This document shows positions 1 through 5,477 of a stretch of DNA of 6,866 nucleotides, in pieces. Position numbers and translations under genes: made by a program. This DNA is from Rhodothermaceae bacterium. GTDB lineage: Bacteria; Bacteroidota; Rhodothermia; Rhodothermales; JAHEMB01. Location of the stretch: the NCBI GenBank assembly GCA_024643915.1, contig JAHEMB010000199.1, positions 1 through 6,866 of the forward strand, written 5' to 3'. The stretch's first letter is position 1. Each line of letters begins with the position of its first letter. The notes under the pieces are model-generated. The model ran no database searches. It had not been told where the DNA came from and worked only from the letters and a program-made list of their open reading frames with translations.

Positions 1-637
1 CCTGCATGAACGAGTTGAGGCCGGCCACCTGCTTGCGCGTCTCCCGGTACTGGTCGCGTACCTTCCGCCGAAACCAGAACGTCACCCAGATCATGAGCGG
101 CAGCACGGCAAGTGTCACGAGCGCCAGCACCCAGTTCAGGGAGAACATGAAATAGGTGATGAAGATGAGCCGGAAGAGGTCGCCGAGGATGGTGACGATG
201 CCGGCCGAGAGGACGTCGCTCAAGCTCTCCACGTCGCTCGTCGTCCGCGTGATGAGCTTGCCGAGGGGCGTCCGGTCGAAGAAGCGGAGGGGCTGTTTCT
301 GGATGTGGCGGAAGACCTTGGTGCGGACGTCATAGATGGCGTTCTGCCCGATCCACGCCGTCAGGTAGCTGTTGACGAATGAGAGGATCCCCTCCCCCAC
401 AAGCGCGAGGACGAGGAAGACGATGATGGTAGTCAGCCCGTCGAGGTCGCCTTCAACGATGTGGCTGTCAATGGCGACCTGGACGAGCTTGGGCCGCAGC
501 GGCCCCAGGAACGCCGCCCCCATGACGGTGACGAACGCCACGGCCACCCAGCCCTTGTAGGGCATCAGGTAGGAAATGATGCGGCGGAACAGCCGACTGT
601 CGAGGCCGGGCTCCTTTTGCTGTTGCTCGTCAGCCAC
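1..637 (-). CDS. ABC exporter half-transporter, MdlB-type, N-terminal membrane part (partial)
   Basis: This is the N-terminal 212 residues of a fused membrane/ATPase half-exporter; the rest lies beyond the left edge. The start is GTG at 637, because an in-frame TGA sits two codons upstream and no better start follows until inside the first membrane segment. Visible in order are a short polar N-terminus, hydrophobic segments near residues 29-50, 69-92, 143-163 and 167-188, and the coupling-region motif FFDRTPLGKLITRTTSDVE (119-137), typical of type IV (B-family) ABC exporters. The overall pattern resembles MdlB, YheH and LmrD subunits. The ATPase domain is not in the window, so its catalytic state is unseen. 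It probably pairs with the MdlA-type subunit at 1852-3654 to make one heterodimeric inner-membrane exporter. Substrate cannot be told. The start has no clear Shine-Dalgarno sequence and follows a 181-bp repeat-rich spacer. Confidence 0.9.
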   Translation of the reverse strand, partial: MADEQQQKEPGLDSRLFRRIISYLMPYKGWVAVAFVTVMGAAFLGPLRPKLVQVAIDSHIVEGDLDGLTTIIVFLVLALVGEGILSFVNSYLTAWIGQNAIYDVRTKVFRHIQKQPLRFFDRTPLGKLITRTTSDVESLSDVLSAGIVTILGDLFRLIFITYFMFSLNWVLALVTLAVLPLMIWVTFWFRRKVRDQYRETRKQVAGLNSFMQ

Positions 638-661
638 GAGTCAAATTGGACTTTGCTCTTT

Positions 662-773
662 CGAAGAAACGCCGCGGAATGAAACGAAGAACCGACGAAA
701 CTACGAGAAGTCGGCAGCAGCCTTATCTCCTCTTCGATTCCTCGTCTCCTCGTTTCTTCGATTCCTAGTTCCT
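662..773. repeat. Head-to-head degenerate octamer arrays between rnz and the MdlB-type ABC gene
   Basis: Octamers in register occupy 734-773 on the plus strand: TCGATTCC, TCGTCTCC, TCGTTTCT, TCGATTCC, TAGTTCCT. As a result TCTTCGATTCCT recurs exactly 24 bp apart (731-742 and 755-766). The left part holds purine-rich octamers at 681-712 (GAAACGAA, GAACCGAC, GAAACTAC, GAGAAGTC), which resemble the reverse complement of the right array. CGAAGAAACG (662-671) is an exact inverted match to 751-760. The spacer is therefore an imperfect dyad of repeats. No gene was found here and no T-rich terminator is obvious. Its function is unknown. Confidence 0.6.
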
Positions 774-818
774 CGGCTCTCCTTCCATACTCCCACGCCC
801 GCGCCTTGCTCCCGGCTC

Positions 819-1760
819 TCAATCGACAGGAACGGGCGCCGGGTGCAGCGGGTAGCGCGCTAGCTCGACAGCCGCCTCGGTGTTCCGGAAAATAGCCTGC
901 GCCTCCTCAGCCAGGGGCGCCACGTCGTCGTAGCGCGCACTGAAATGGCCGAGCAGCAGCCTTTTGGCGCCCGCCGCCTTTGCTATCTCGGCGGCTTCGC
1001 AGGCGGTGGAGTGGCCGGTGTCGCGGGCGTTCTGCGCGTAGGCCTCGCCGAAAGTGGCTTCGTGGTAAAGCAGGTCGGCGTGGCGGGCGAGGGCGACGCC
1101 GTTTTCGCACGGGCGCGTGTCCATGACGTAAGCGAAGACGCTGCCGGGACGGGCGGGGCCGATGACCTGCTCGGGCCGCACCGTCGCGCCGCTCTCCAGC
1201 GTCACGGCTTCGCCCACTTTGAGAGCGCGGTAGTGGGCGAAATCCGTCACCCCGAGGGCGTTGGCCTGCGCCACGTTCAGGCTACCGGGGCGCGGCTTTT
1301 CCTCGTAGCGAAACCCCATCGTAAAGATGCGGTGCGCCACGGGCCGCGCCTCGACGAAGAAGGCATCGGTGTCGTAGACGATCTCGTGCTCAAAATCCTC
1401 CGGCACCTCCACGAAGCGTGCCTCGTAGGGCAGCCAGTCGTTCGCCAGGCCGGGCAGGGTGCGGACGATGGCCTCGATGCGTTCCGGTCCCACCACTGTC
1501 AGGGGCTCCGTTCGTTCGAGCAGGGCGAGAGTCGAGAGCAGGCCCATCAACCCGTAGAAATGGTCGCCGTGGAAATGGGTGATGAAAATGGCTTCGAGCT
1601 TCGTGCGCTTCAAACCCGCGCGGACGAGTTGCATCTGCGTCCCCTCGCCACAGTCGAACAGCAGCATCGCCCCGTCGCGCCGCAGCGCCGTCGCCGCCAG
1701 GTGCCGGTCGCGCGTAGGGATGGCCGAGGCGGTGCCGAGAGGGATTACTTCGGGGGTCAT
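819..1760 (-). CDS. rnz: Ribonuclease Z (tRNA 3' processing endonuclease)
   Basis: This 313-residue metallo-beta-lactamase-fold enzyme is close to the usual 305-310 residues of short bacterial RNase Z. The family cuts precursor tRNAs after the discriminator base using two zinc ions, in the cytoplasm. The zinc-binding set is complete: THFHGDH at 61-67 (H62, H64, D66, H67), H143, D214 in the MDTRPC stretch and H272 in LLLGHFS. Their spacing matches B. subtilis RNase Z with a constant shift of about three residues. Other family blocks are the N-terminal PLGTASAIPTRDR, LFDCGEGTQMQL (34-45), LLYHEATF (230-237) and GHSTACEAAEIA (249-260). The ATG at 1760 fits the family N-terminus. There is no Shine-Dalgarno sequence, and the gene starts 91 bp after the MdlA-type ABC gene, just past a repeat dyad. 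Its position between two exporter subunits has no obvious functional explanation. Confidence 0.96.
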   Translation of the reverse strand: MTPEVIPLGTASAIPTRDRHLAATALRRDGAMLLFDCGEGTQMQLVRAGLKRTKLEAIFITHFHGDHFYGLMGLLSTLALLERTEPLTVVGPERIEAIVRTLPGLANDWLPYEARFVEVPEDFEHEIVYDTDAFFVEARPVAHRIFTMGFRYEEKPRPGSLNVAQANALGVTDFAHYRALKVGEAVTLESGATVRPEQVIGPARPGSVFAYVMDTRPCENGVALARHADLLYHEATFGEAYAQNARDTGHSTACEAAEIAKAAGAKRLLLGHFSARYDDVAPLAEEAQAIFRNTEAAVELARYPLHPAPVPVD

Positions 1761-1772
1761 TTACGTGCGGAG

Positions 1773-1843
1773 GTATGGACGTGTGAACGAAATGAGAGAA
1801 AGAACGAATTCGTTCAGACGTCCAATCGTTCAGACGTCCATAC
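1773..1843. repeat. Inverted octamer-repeat dyad between the MdlA-type ABC gene and rnz
   Basis: The outer arms GTATGGACGTGTGAACG (1773-1789) and CGTTCAGACGTCCATAC (1827-1843) are reverse complements with one mismatch in 17. The right side is four octamers in register: CGTTCAGA, CGTCCAAT, CGTTCAGA, CGTCCATA (1811-1842). The left side has TATGGACG and TGTGAACG in the opposite orientation. The centre holds a perfect 14-bp palindrome, GAACGAATTCGTTC (1802-1815). The element begins 8 bp after the ABC stop codon and ends 12 bp before the rnz ATG. No T-run follows on the minus strand, so a rho-independent terminator is doubtful; an RNA hairpin, a REP-like element or a simple repeat are all possible. 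Confidence 0.75.
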
Positions 1844-1851
1844 AGCGAAGC

Positions 1852-3654
1852 TCACGACAATGCAGCAATCTCCTGTTCGAGGAGCTGCTTGTGGTGGAGG
1901 GAGGCGTAAAGGCCGTCTTGCAACACCAGTTCGTCGTGTGTGCCGCGCTCGGCGACGCGGCCCTCGTCGAGAACGAGGATGACGTCGGCGTCCTGCACGG
2001 CGGAGATGCGGTGGCTGACGATGACGACGGTGCGCCGCCCGTAATGCTGCCGCAGGTGCCCCAGAATGTTCGCCTCGGTGTTGGTATCGACGGCGGAGAG
2101 GGCATCGTCGAGGATGAGCAGGCGAGGATCGCGGATGAGAGCGCGGGCGATGGAGGAACGCTGCTTCTGCCCGCCTGAGAGCGTGATGCCGCGTTCGCCC
2201 ACGAATGTCTCGAAGCTGTTGGGGAAGGCGCGGACGTTGTCGAGCAACTCGGCCTCGCGGGCTGCTTCTTCGATCTCGCCTTCCTCCGCCCCCAACTCGC
2301 CGAAAGCAATGTTGCCCGCCACCGTGTCGCTGAACAGAAACACCTCCTGTGGCACGTAGCCGATGTTCGCGCGGAGCACCTCCAGCGGGATCGCGCGGGC
2401 GTCGTGCCCGTCGATCAGTACGTGCCCCTCGGTCGGGTCGAGGAGGCGCGGGATCATCTCGACGAGCGTGCTCTTACCCGCGCCGGTGCGCCCCACGATG
2501 GCGAGCGTCTGTCCCGCCGGCACGTCGAAATCGACGTCATCCAGCACCCACGGCCCTTCGTCTTCGTAGCGGAACGAGACGTGACGAAAGGTGATACGCC
2601 CCCGGATCTCCTGAATCGACAAGTCGGTCTGGGCGGAGTCAGCGATCTCCGGCACAGTGTCGAAGATGCGGTTGAGGCGAATCATCGAAGCCGAAGCGCG
2701 CTGGATCATCGTGATGACGAAGCCGAGCGAGGCGACGGGCCACGTCATCATCGCCACGTAGATGATGTACTCGGCGATGTTGCCGATGGTGATGACGCCT
2801 TCGACGACGAGGCGTCCGCCCACCCACACGACGATGATGGTGCTCATCCCCACGAGCAGCAAAAAGACGGGCCGCCAGAGGGCATCGACCTTCACCAGAT
2901 CGAGGCTGCGCACGCGGTAGTGGTCGCTCTCCTTGGCAAAGGCGACGGCCTCGGCCTCCTCGCGCGTGTACGCTTTCAGAACGCGGATGCCCGAGAGCGC
3001 CTCCTGCACCCGGCTCGTCAGCCGCGAATACTGCTCTTGCAAGGCGTCGCTGCGGCTGTGGACCATGTGCGCCATAAAAAAGACGGAGACGCCCAGGAGC
3101 GGCATCGGGATGAGCGCGTAGAGCGTCAACTCGGGCGAGATGATGAACATCACCGTCATAGCCGTAGCGACGACCACGATGGCGCGCGTGGCGTACATGA
3201 TGGCAGGCCCCACGAACCGCCGCACCTGCTCCACATCGCTCGTGGCCCGCGTGATCATGTCCCCCGTCGAAAAGTCGTGGTAGAAGCGGGGCGAGAGCTT
3301 TTGCAGGTGCTCGTAGAGGGCGTTGCGCAGGTCGAATTCGATGTGGCGCGAAGCGACGACGAGCGTCTGCCGCGTGAGGAAAGAGAAGGCGCCGCTGACG
3401 AGCGTGAGCGCGATGATGATGAGGCCGAAAATCAGGAGCGTGACGAAGAACTGCCGGTAGAGCGCCCCCTGCACCGCCGTCCCCTCGAACAGCCCATGGA
3501 GCTTGACGAAGCGCGGAATGCTGTCCACCGCCTGCCGCACCACGATGGGCACAACAATGGCAAAGACCGCCGAGGCGACGGTGTAGAGCAGCCCCGGGAT
3601 GAAGAGCCGCTTGTATGTCCAGTAATAGTGCTTGAGCCGGGACAGGGGTTTCAA
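1852..3654 (-). CDS. ABC exporter half-transporter, MdlA-type, degenerate-site subunit
   Basis: This is a fused membrane plus ATPase half-exporter of 600 residues when started at TTG 3654. The membrane domain fills about residues 1-330, with hydrophobic segments near 17-38, 68-93, 148-170, 173-198, 262-286 and 293-318. The ATPase domain has Walker A GRTGAGKST (388-396), Q-loop YVPQ (443-446), X-loop VGERG, signature LSGGQKQR (492-499), Walker B LLILDD (512-517) and H-loop H548. D517 replaces the usual catalytic Glu, and ILDDALSAVD is the MdlA/LmrC/TM287 pattern, which implies a heterodimer with a partner holding a normal Glu, probably the gene at 1-637. An ATG at 3780 would extend the frame by 42 residues, but that extension crosses a putative terminator loop and a heptamer repeat and reads as low-complexity SALRTPH repeats. 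TTG is therefore preferred. Exported substrate is unknown. Confidence 0.93.
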   Translation of the reverse strand: MKPLSRLKHYYWTYKRLFIPGLLYTVASAVFAIVVPIVVRQAVDSIPRFVKLHGLFEGTAVQGALYRQFFVTLLIFGLIIIALTLVSGAFSFLTRQTLVVASRHIEFDLRNALYEHLQKLSPRFYHDFSTGDMITRATSDVEQVRRFVGPAIMYATRAIVVVATAMTVMFIISPELTLYALIPMPLLGVSVFFMAHMVHSRSDALQEQYSRLTSRVQEALSGIRVLKAYTREEAEAVAFAKESDHYRVRSLDLVKVDALWRPVFLLLVGMSTIIVVWVGGRLVVEGVITIGNIAEYIIYVAMMTWPVASLGFVITMIQRASASMIRLNRIFDTVPEIADSAQTDLSIQEIRGRITFRHVSFRYEDEGPWVLDDVDFDVPAGQTLAIVGRTGAGKSTLVEMIPRLLDPTEGHVLIDGHDARAIPLEVLRANIGYVPQEVFLFSDTVAGNIAFGELGAEEGEIEEAAREAELLDNVRAFPNSFETFVGERGITLSGGQKQRSSIARALIRDPRLLILDDALSAVDTNTEANILGHLRQHYGRRTVVIVSHRISAVQDADVILVLDEGRVAERGTHDELVLQDGLYASLHHKQLLEQEIAALS

Positions 3655-3695
3655 GTGCGGAGTGCGGAGTGCGGAGTGCGGAGTGCGGAGTGCGG
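3654..3695. repeat. Heptanucleotide tandem repeat, six perfect AGTGCGG units
   Basis: Six exact copies of AGTGCGG (CCGCACT on the coding strand) lie directly upstream of the MdlA-type ABC gene. The first unit shares its first base with the preferred TTG start codon. A 7-nt unit changes reading frame with each gain or loss, and perfect copies suggest recent or ongoing slippage. The array sits where the 5' leader or promoter spacer should be. No effect on expression can be shown from sequence. Confidence 0.95.
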
Positions 3696-3750
3696 AATTT
3701 ATGGGCGGGAATACGAACGCGGGAGTGCAGGGCAGGGATCCGTTCGAGAT

Positions 3751-3795
3751 GCAAAAGTGAAGGCCCGGCGCCCTCTTCATGGGAGCACCGGGCCT
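3751..3795 (-). terminator. Probable rho-independent terminator after the lipoprotein gene
   Basis: Perfect outer arms AGGCCCGG (3761-3768) and CCGGGCCT (3788-3795) extend inward to a stem of about 13 bp, two of them G-U pairs, with a short loop. On the minus strand the stem is followed at once by TTCACTTTTGC, a modest T-rich tract. It lies 43 bp after the lipoprotein stop codon and before the ABC gene, so it would separate the two transcription units. The ATG at 3780 lies in its loop region, which argues against that codon as the ABC start. Confidence 0.6.
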
Positions 3796-3823
3796 GGACC
3801 TGCGCCGGTTGTAAGGGCCTGGT

Positions 3824-3852
3824 CGCCTGCTGCTGTCTCAGGGCAGCAGGCG
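3824..3852 (-). other. Perfect 10-bp hairpin straddling the lipoprotein stop codon
   Basis: CGCCTGCTGC (3824-3833) and GCAGCAGGCG (3843-3852) are exact reverse complements around a 9-nt loop that contains the TGA stop (3838-3840). One arm encodes the last residues of the lipoprotein. No T-run follows, so it is not a terminator on its own. It may act with the 3761-3795 hairpin or protect the mRNA 3' end, or it may be chance. Confidence 0.5.
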
Positions 3853-4392
3853 GGGGTTGAAGGAGGCGAAGACGCCGTCGGGATTGGGCATCCACACCCA
3901 GGCGTGCAGCGTCCAGAGGTCGGGCGCGCCCTCTTCGCCGGGCAGGATGTGCCAGTGGTCCGCGTCGCCGGTGAAACCATCCGGGGCCGGGCCACAGGCC
4001 GTAGGCATGGCGTACTCCAGCGCCACCAGCTTCCGCTTCGCACCCGGCCCATGGGTAATAACCAGCACCTCCGGTTGCTCGACGTCGAACGTGCAGTCGA
4101 GCAGGCCAAAGTTGATGTAATGATAGCCCATGCCAGGTACGAAGGCGTCGATGTCTACGTAGCCCGCCGCCTCGGCCTTACTGACGTCGTGGTAGCGCGC
4201 CGTCGCATTACGCGCCCGCGCCAGTTCCTGGCGTGTGGCGGCCGGCAGATGCTGGTCCGCCTTCGCCGCGAAAACCTCATGCATCAGGGCCGCCTCCGAC
4301 GCCTCTTCAACCGCGGTAGGCGCCGACTCACAGCCTACGAAAAACAGGCCGGCCAACAGTACGGATAGGACCCCACAGCTTTTCGCACGCAT
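3838..4392 (-). CDS. Small lipoprotein of a conserved but unnamed family
   Basis: The product is a 184-residue exported lipoprotein. The N-terminus has basic residues (R2, K4), a hydrophobic core (7-18) and a lipobox-like FVGC with Cys21 as the expected lipidated residue, so it should be anchored to a membrane facing the periplasm or outside. The mature part holds a helical, Ala-rich stretch (about 26-62) and then an aromatic-rich domain with YHDVSKAEAAGYVDI (67-81), GMGYHYINFGLLD (87-99), LVALEYAMP (122-130), HWHILPG (146-152) and LWTLHAWVWMPNPDGVFASFNP (159-180). I recognise this pattern from uncharacterised bacterial proteins but know no function or reliable domain name. Several His residues (H91, H146, H148, H163) could bind a metal, which is speculation. 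It has the clearest Shine-Dalgarno sequence in the window (GGAG, 8 nt before ATG). A probable terminator follows, so it may be its own transcription unit. Confidence 0.85.
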   Translation of the reverse strand: MRAKSCGVLSVLLAGLFFVGCESAPTAVEEASEAALMHEVFAAKADQHLPAATRQELARARNATARYHDVSKAEAAGYVDIDAFVPGMGYHYINFGLLDCTFDVEQPEVLVITHGPGAKRKLVALEYAMPTACGPAPDGFTGDADHWHILPGEEGAPDLWTLHAWVWMPNPDGVFASFNPRLLP

Positions 4393-4400
4393 CTTTTCGT

Positions 4401-4404
4401 CTCC
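4401..4404 (-). promoter_or_regulatory. Shine-Dalgarno-like GGAG for the lipoprotein gene
   Basis: GGAG on the minus strand lies 8 nt before the ATG at 4392. It supports that start and is the only convincing ribosome-binding site among the seven starts in the window. Confidence 0.5.
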
Positions 4405-4435
4405 ATCGCTAGCGGTGAAAGGACAGAAAACGCGC

Positions 4436-4443
4436 GAAAGATA
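4436..4443 (-). promoter_or_regulatory. Candidate -10/-7 box (TATCTTTC) for the lipoprotein gene
   Basis: TATCTTTC on the minus strand, 43 nt upstream of the start codon, fits seven of the eight positions of the Bacteroidota -7 consensus TAnnTTTG. The same octamer occurs upstream of the transaldolase gene. No good -33 TTTG or -35 TTGACA partner is seen at proper spacing, so this is tentative. The rest of the 125-bp spacer (4393-4517) shows no repeat array and no clear terminator for the gene that ends at 4518. Confidence 0.3.
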
Positions 4444-4517
4444 AGAGCATTACCGACCACCTCGACCACGCGTCGGCCCACCAAGTAAATTTTTCCCAGA
4501 CGAGGACAAAGCCCCCT

Positions 4518-5306
4518 TCACCGCCCGGCTTCCTGCTCCAGCATCACCGGCTCCGATTCGAGCACGTCGTTGGCCTTTTTGAGCATGTAGCGCGTCTCCA
4601 CGTCCAGCCACGCCTCGGCGTTGGGCTTGCGGAGGGCGCGCACCGGCTCGTGCTCCATCACGTAATCGAGGAAACCCGCGAACGAGTCGTAGTGGCCGCC
4701 CTGCTCCAGGTATTCGTGGACGCGGTTCAGGGCCTGCGGCTGGAGGAAGTAAAGGGAGGGACAGACCCACTCGGTCGGCGGCTCCTCGGGCTCGTCGTGG
4801 AGATGGGCCACCCGGTCGCCCTCGCCGAACTCGACGACGGCATAGCGCTGGCGCACCTGGTAGCTCTCCTCGCGGAGGGCCAGGATCAGGTTGTCGTCAC
4901 CCTTCAGGAACTGCTGGGCGATGGGGCGGAGGGGGAAGCGGTAGATGTTGTCCCCGGCGGTGATGACGACGGGCTGGTCGATCTTCGTCGTGCGGAGGAG
5001 AAAAGCCAGGTCCCCGACGGAGCCGCGCCGTTCGTCCTCCATCAGGGCGCCGTTGCTGTGCAGGTGCATCGCCACGCCGCGCTTGTCCAGCTTGCCGCGC
5101 CAGGACTCGATCCAGTTGTAGAACTGCGCCACGTACCGGCCATTCGTGACGAGGTGCATCTCCTTGACGTCGGGGAGGTCGAGGAGCTGGGGGAGTTGGA
5201 AGTCGAGGATGTGCCGCCCCGCCACCTCAAGGAGCCCTTTCGGGGTGTTCTTGGTCGTCGGGTGGAGCCGCGTACCGAAGCCGGCACAGAGCAAGATGGC
5301 AATCAT
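4518..5306 (-). CDS. Sugar-phosphate nucleotidyltransferase (RmlA/GalU-like NTP_transferase fold)
   Basis: This 262-residue cytoplasmic enzyme of the nucleotidyltransferase superfamily (PF00483-like) joins a sugar phosphate or similar phosphate to an NTP and releases pyrophosphate. The N-terminal signature LLCAGFGTRLHPTTKNTPKG (5-24) contains the nucleotide-binding GxGTR loop and the conserved Lys23. GSVGDLAFLL (95-104) matches the base- and sugar-contacting block. D119 in ITAGDNIY is the first metal-binding Asp, and D235 in WLDVETRYMLKKAN is the second, in the usual WxDxGT-like position. The length suits a single catalytic domain without the C-terminal hexapeptide acyltransferase. The exact sugar and nucleotide cannot be assigned; glucose-1-phosphate or a polyol phosphate are both possible. 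The ATG at 5306 lies directly before the signature and no Shine-Dalgarno sequence is seen. It lies 171 bp after the transaldolase gene. Confidence 0.9.
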   Translation of the reverse strand: MIAILLCAGFGTRLHPTTKNTPKGLLEVAGRHILDFQLPQLLDLPDVKEMHLVTNGRYVAQFYNWIESWRGKLDKRGVAMHLHSNGALMEDERRGSVGDLAFLLRTTKIDQPVVITAGDNIYRFPLRPIAQQFLKGDDNLILALREESYQVRQRYAVVEFGEGDRVAHLHDEPEEPPTEWVCPSLYFLQPQALNRVHEYLEQGGHYDSFAGFLDYVMEHEPVRALRKPNAEAWLDVETRYMLKKANDVLESEPVMLEQEAGR

Positions 5307-5332
5307 AAAAGTCGGTCTACAGTGGTTGATGG

Positions 5333-5348
5333 GCAGCCTAAAGGCCGC
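5333..5348 (-). other. Small leader hairpin upstream of the nucleotidyltransferase gene
   Basis: GCGGCCTTTAGGCTGC on the minus strand folds into a stem of about six pairs, one of them G-U, with a 4-nt loop. It lies 27 nt before the ATG, between the candidate promoter box and the start. It could affect translation, but a stem this short may be chance. Confidence 0.25.
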
Positions 5349-5361
5349 ATGCTACAGCTTT

Positions 5362-5369
5362 TCAATATA
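5362..5369 (-). promoter_or_regulatory. Candidate -10/-7 box (TATATTGA) for the nucleotidyltransferase gene
   Basis: TATATTGA on the minus strand lies 55 nt before the start codon, in the AT-richest part of the spacer. It resembles both the sigma-70 -10 box and the Bacteroidota TAnnTTTG element. No partner box is convincing at the right spacing. Confidence 0.3.
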
Positions 5370-5440
5370 GAATGCTGCGGCATGATCCGTCGTCATCCAA
5401 CTGTAACCTTCCCTTCCATCTTTGCTGAAGAGACAACGAA

Positions 5441-5474
5441 CAAAAGACAAGGAAAGGCAGTCCGTCGTCTTTCC
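5441..5474 (-). terminator. Possible weak terminator after the transaldolase gene
   Basis: GGAAAG (5451-5456) and CTTTCC (5469-5474) form a 6-bp stem with a 12-nt loop, followed on the minus strand by TTGTCTTTTG. It begins 4 bp after the transaldolase stop codon. The stem is short and partly A-T, so termination would be weak. The same DNA also reads as a loose octamer series (GAGACAAC, GAACAAAA, GACAAGGA from 5430), so the hairpin may be a by-product of repeat sequence. Confidence 0.35.
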
Positions 5475-5477
5475 ACC

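Noticed and set aside
565..822. An 85-codon minus-strand frame in the rnz/ABC spacer
   Set aside because: Its sequence is translated octamer repeat and it overlaps the ABC N-terminus out of frame; there is no sign of a real product.
1773..1843. Insertion sequence with terminal inverted repeats
   Set aside because: Only 71 bp separate the outer ends, there is no transposase, and I see no flanking target duplication. A MITE-like origin cannot be excluded but is not supported.
945..1982. A 345-codon open frame on the plus strand opposite rnz
   Set aside because: RNase Z on the other strand has its full zinc-binding set; the plus-strand product has no recognisable domain and runs through the spacer dyad.
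3654..3695. CRISPR array
   Set aside because: Units are 7 bp and directly joined with no spacers, so this is a simple tandem repeat.
2404..4368. A 654-codon open frame on the plus strand
   Set aside because: It lies antisense to the ABC and lipoprotein genes, crosses a repeat and a terminator, and its protein is a low-complexity Asp/His/Arg-rich string without any domain. It is a shadow frame of GC-rich coding DNA.
5307..5477. Riboswitch or small RNA in the leader of the nucleotidyltransferase gene
   Set aside because: Only two short stems (about 4 and 6 bp) are seen, and nothing matches a known riboswitch core by eye.
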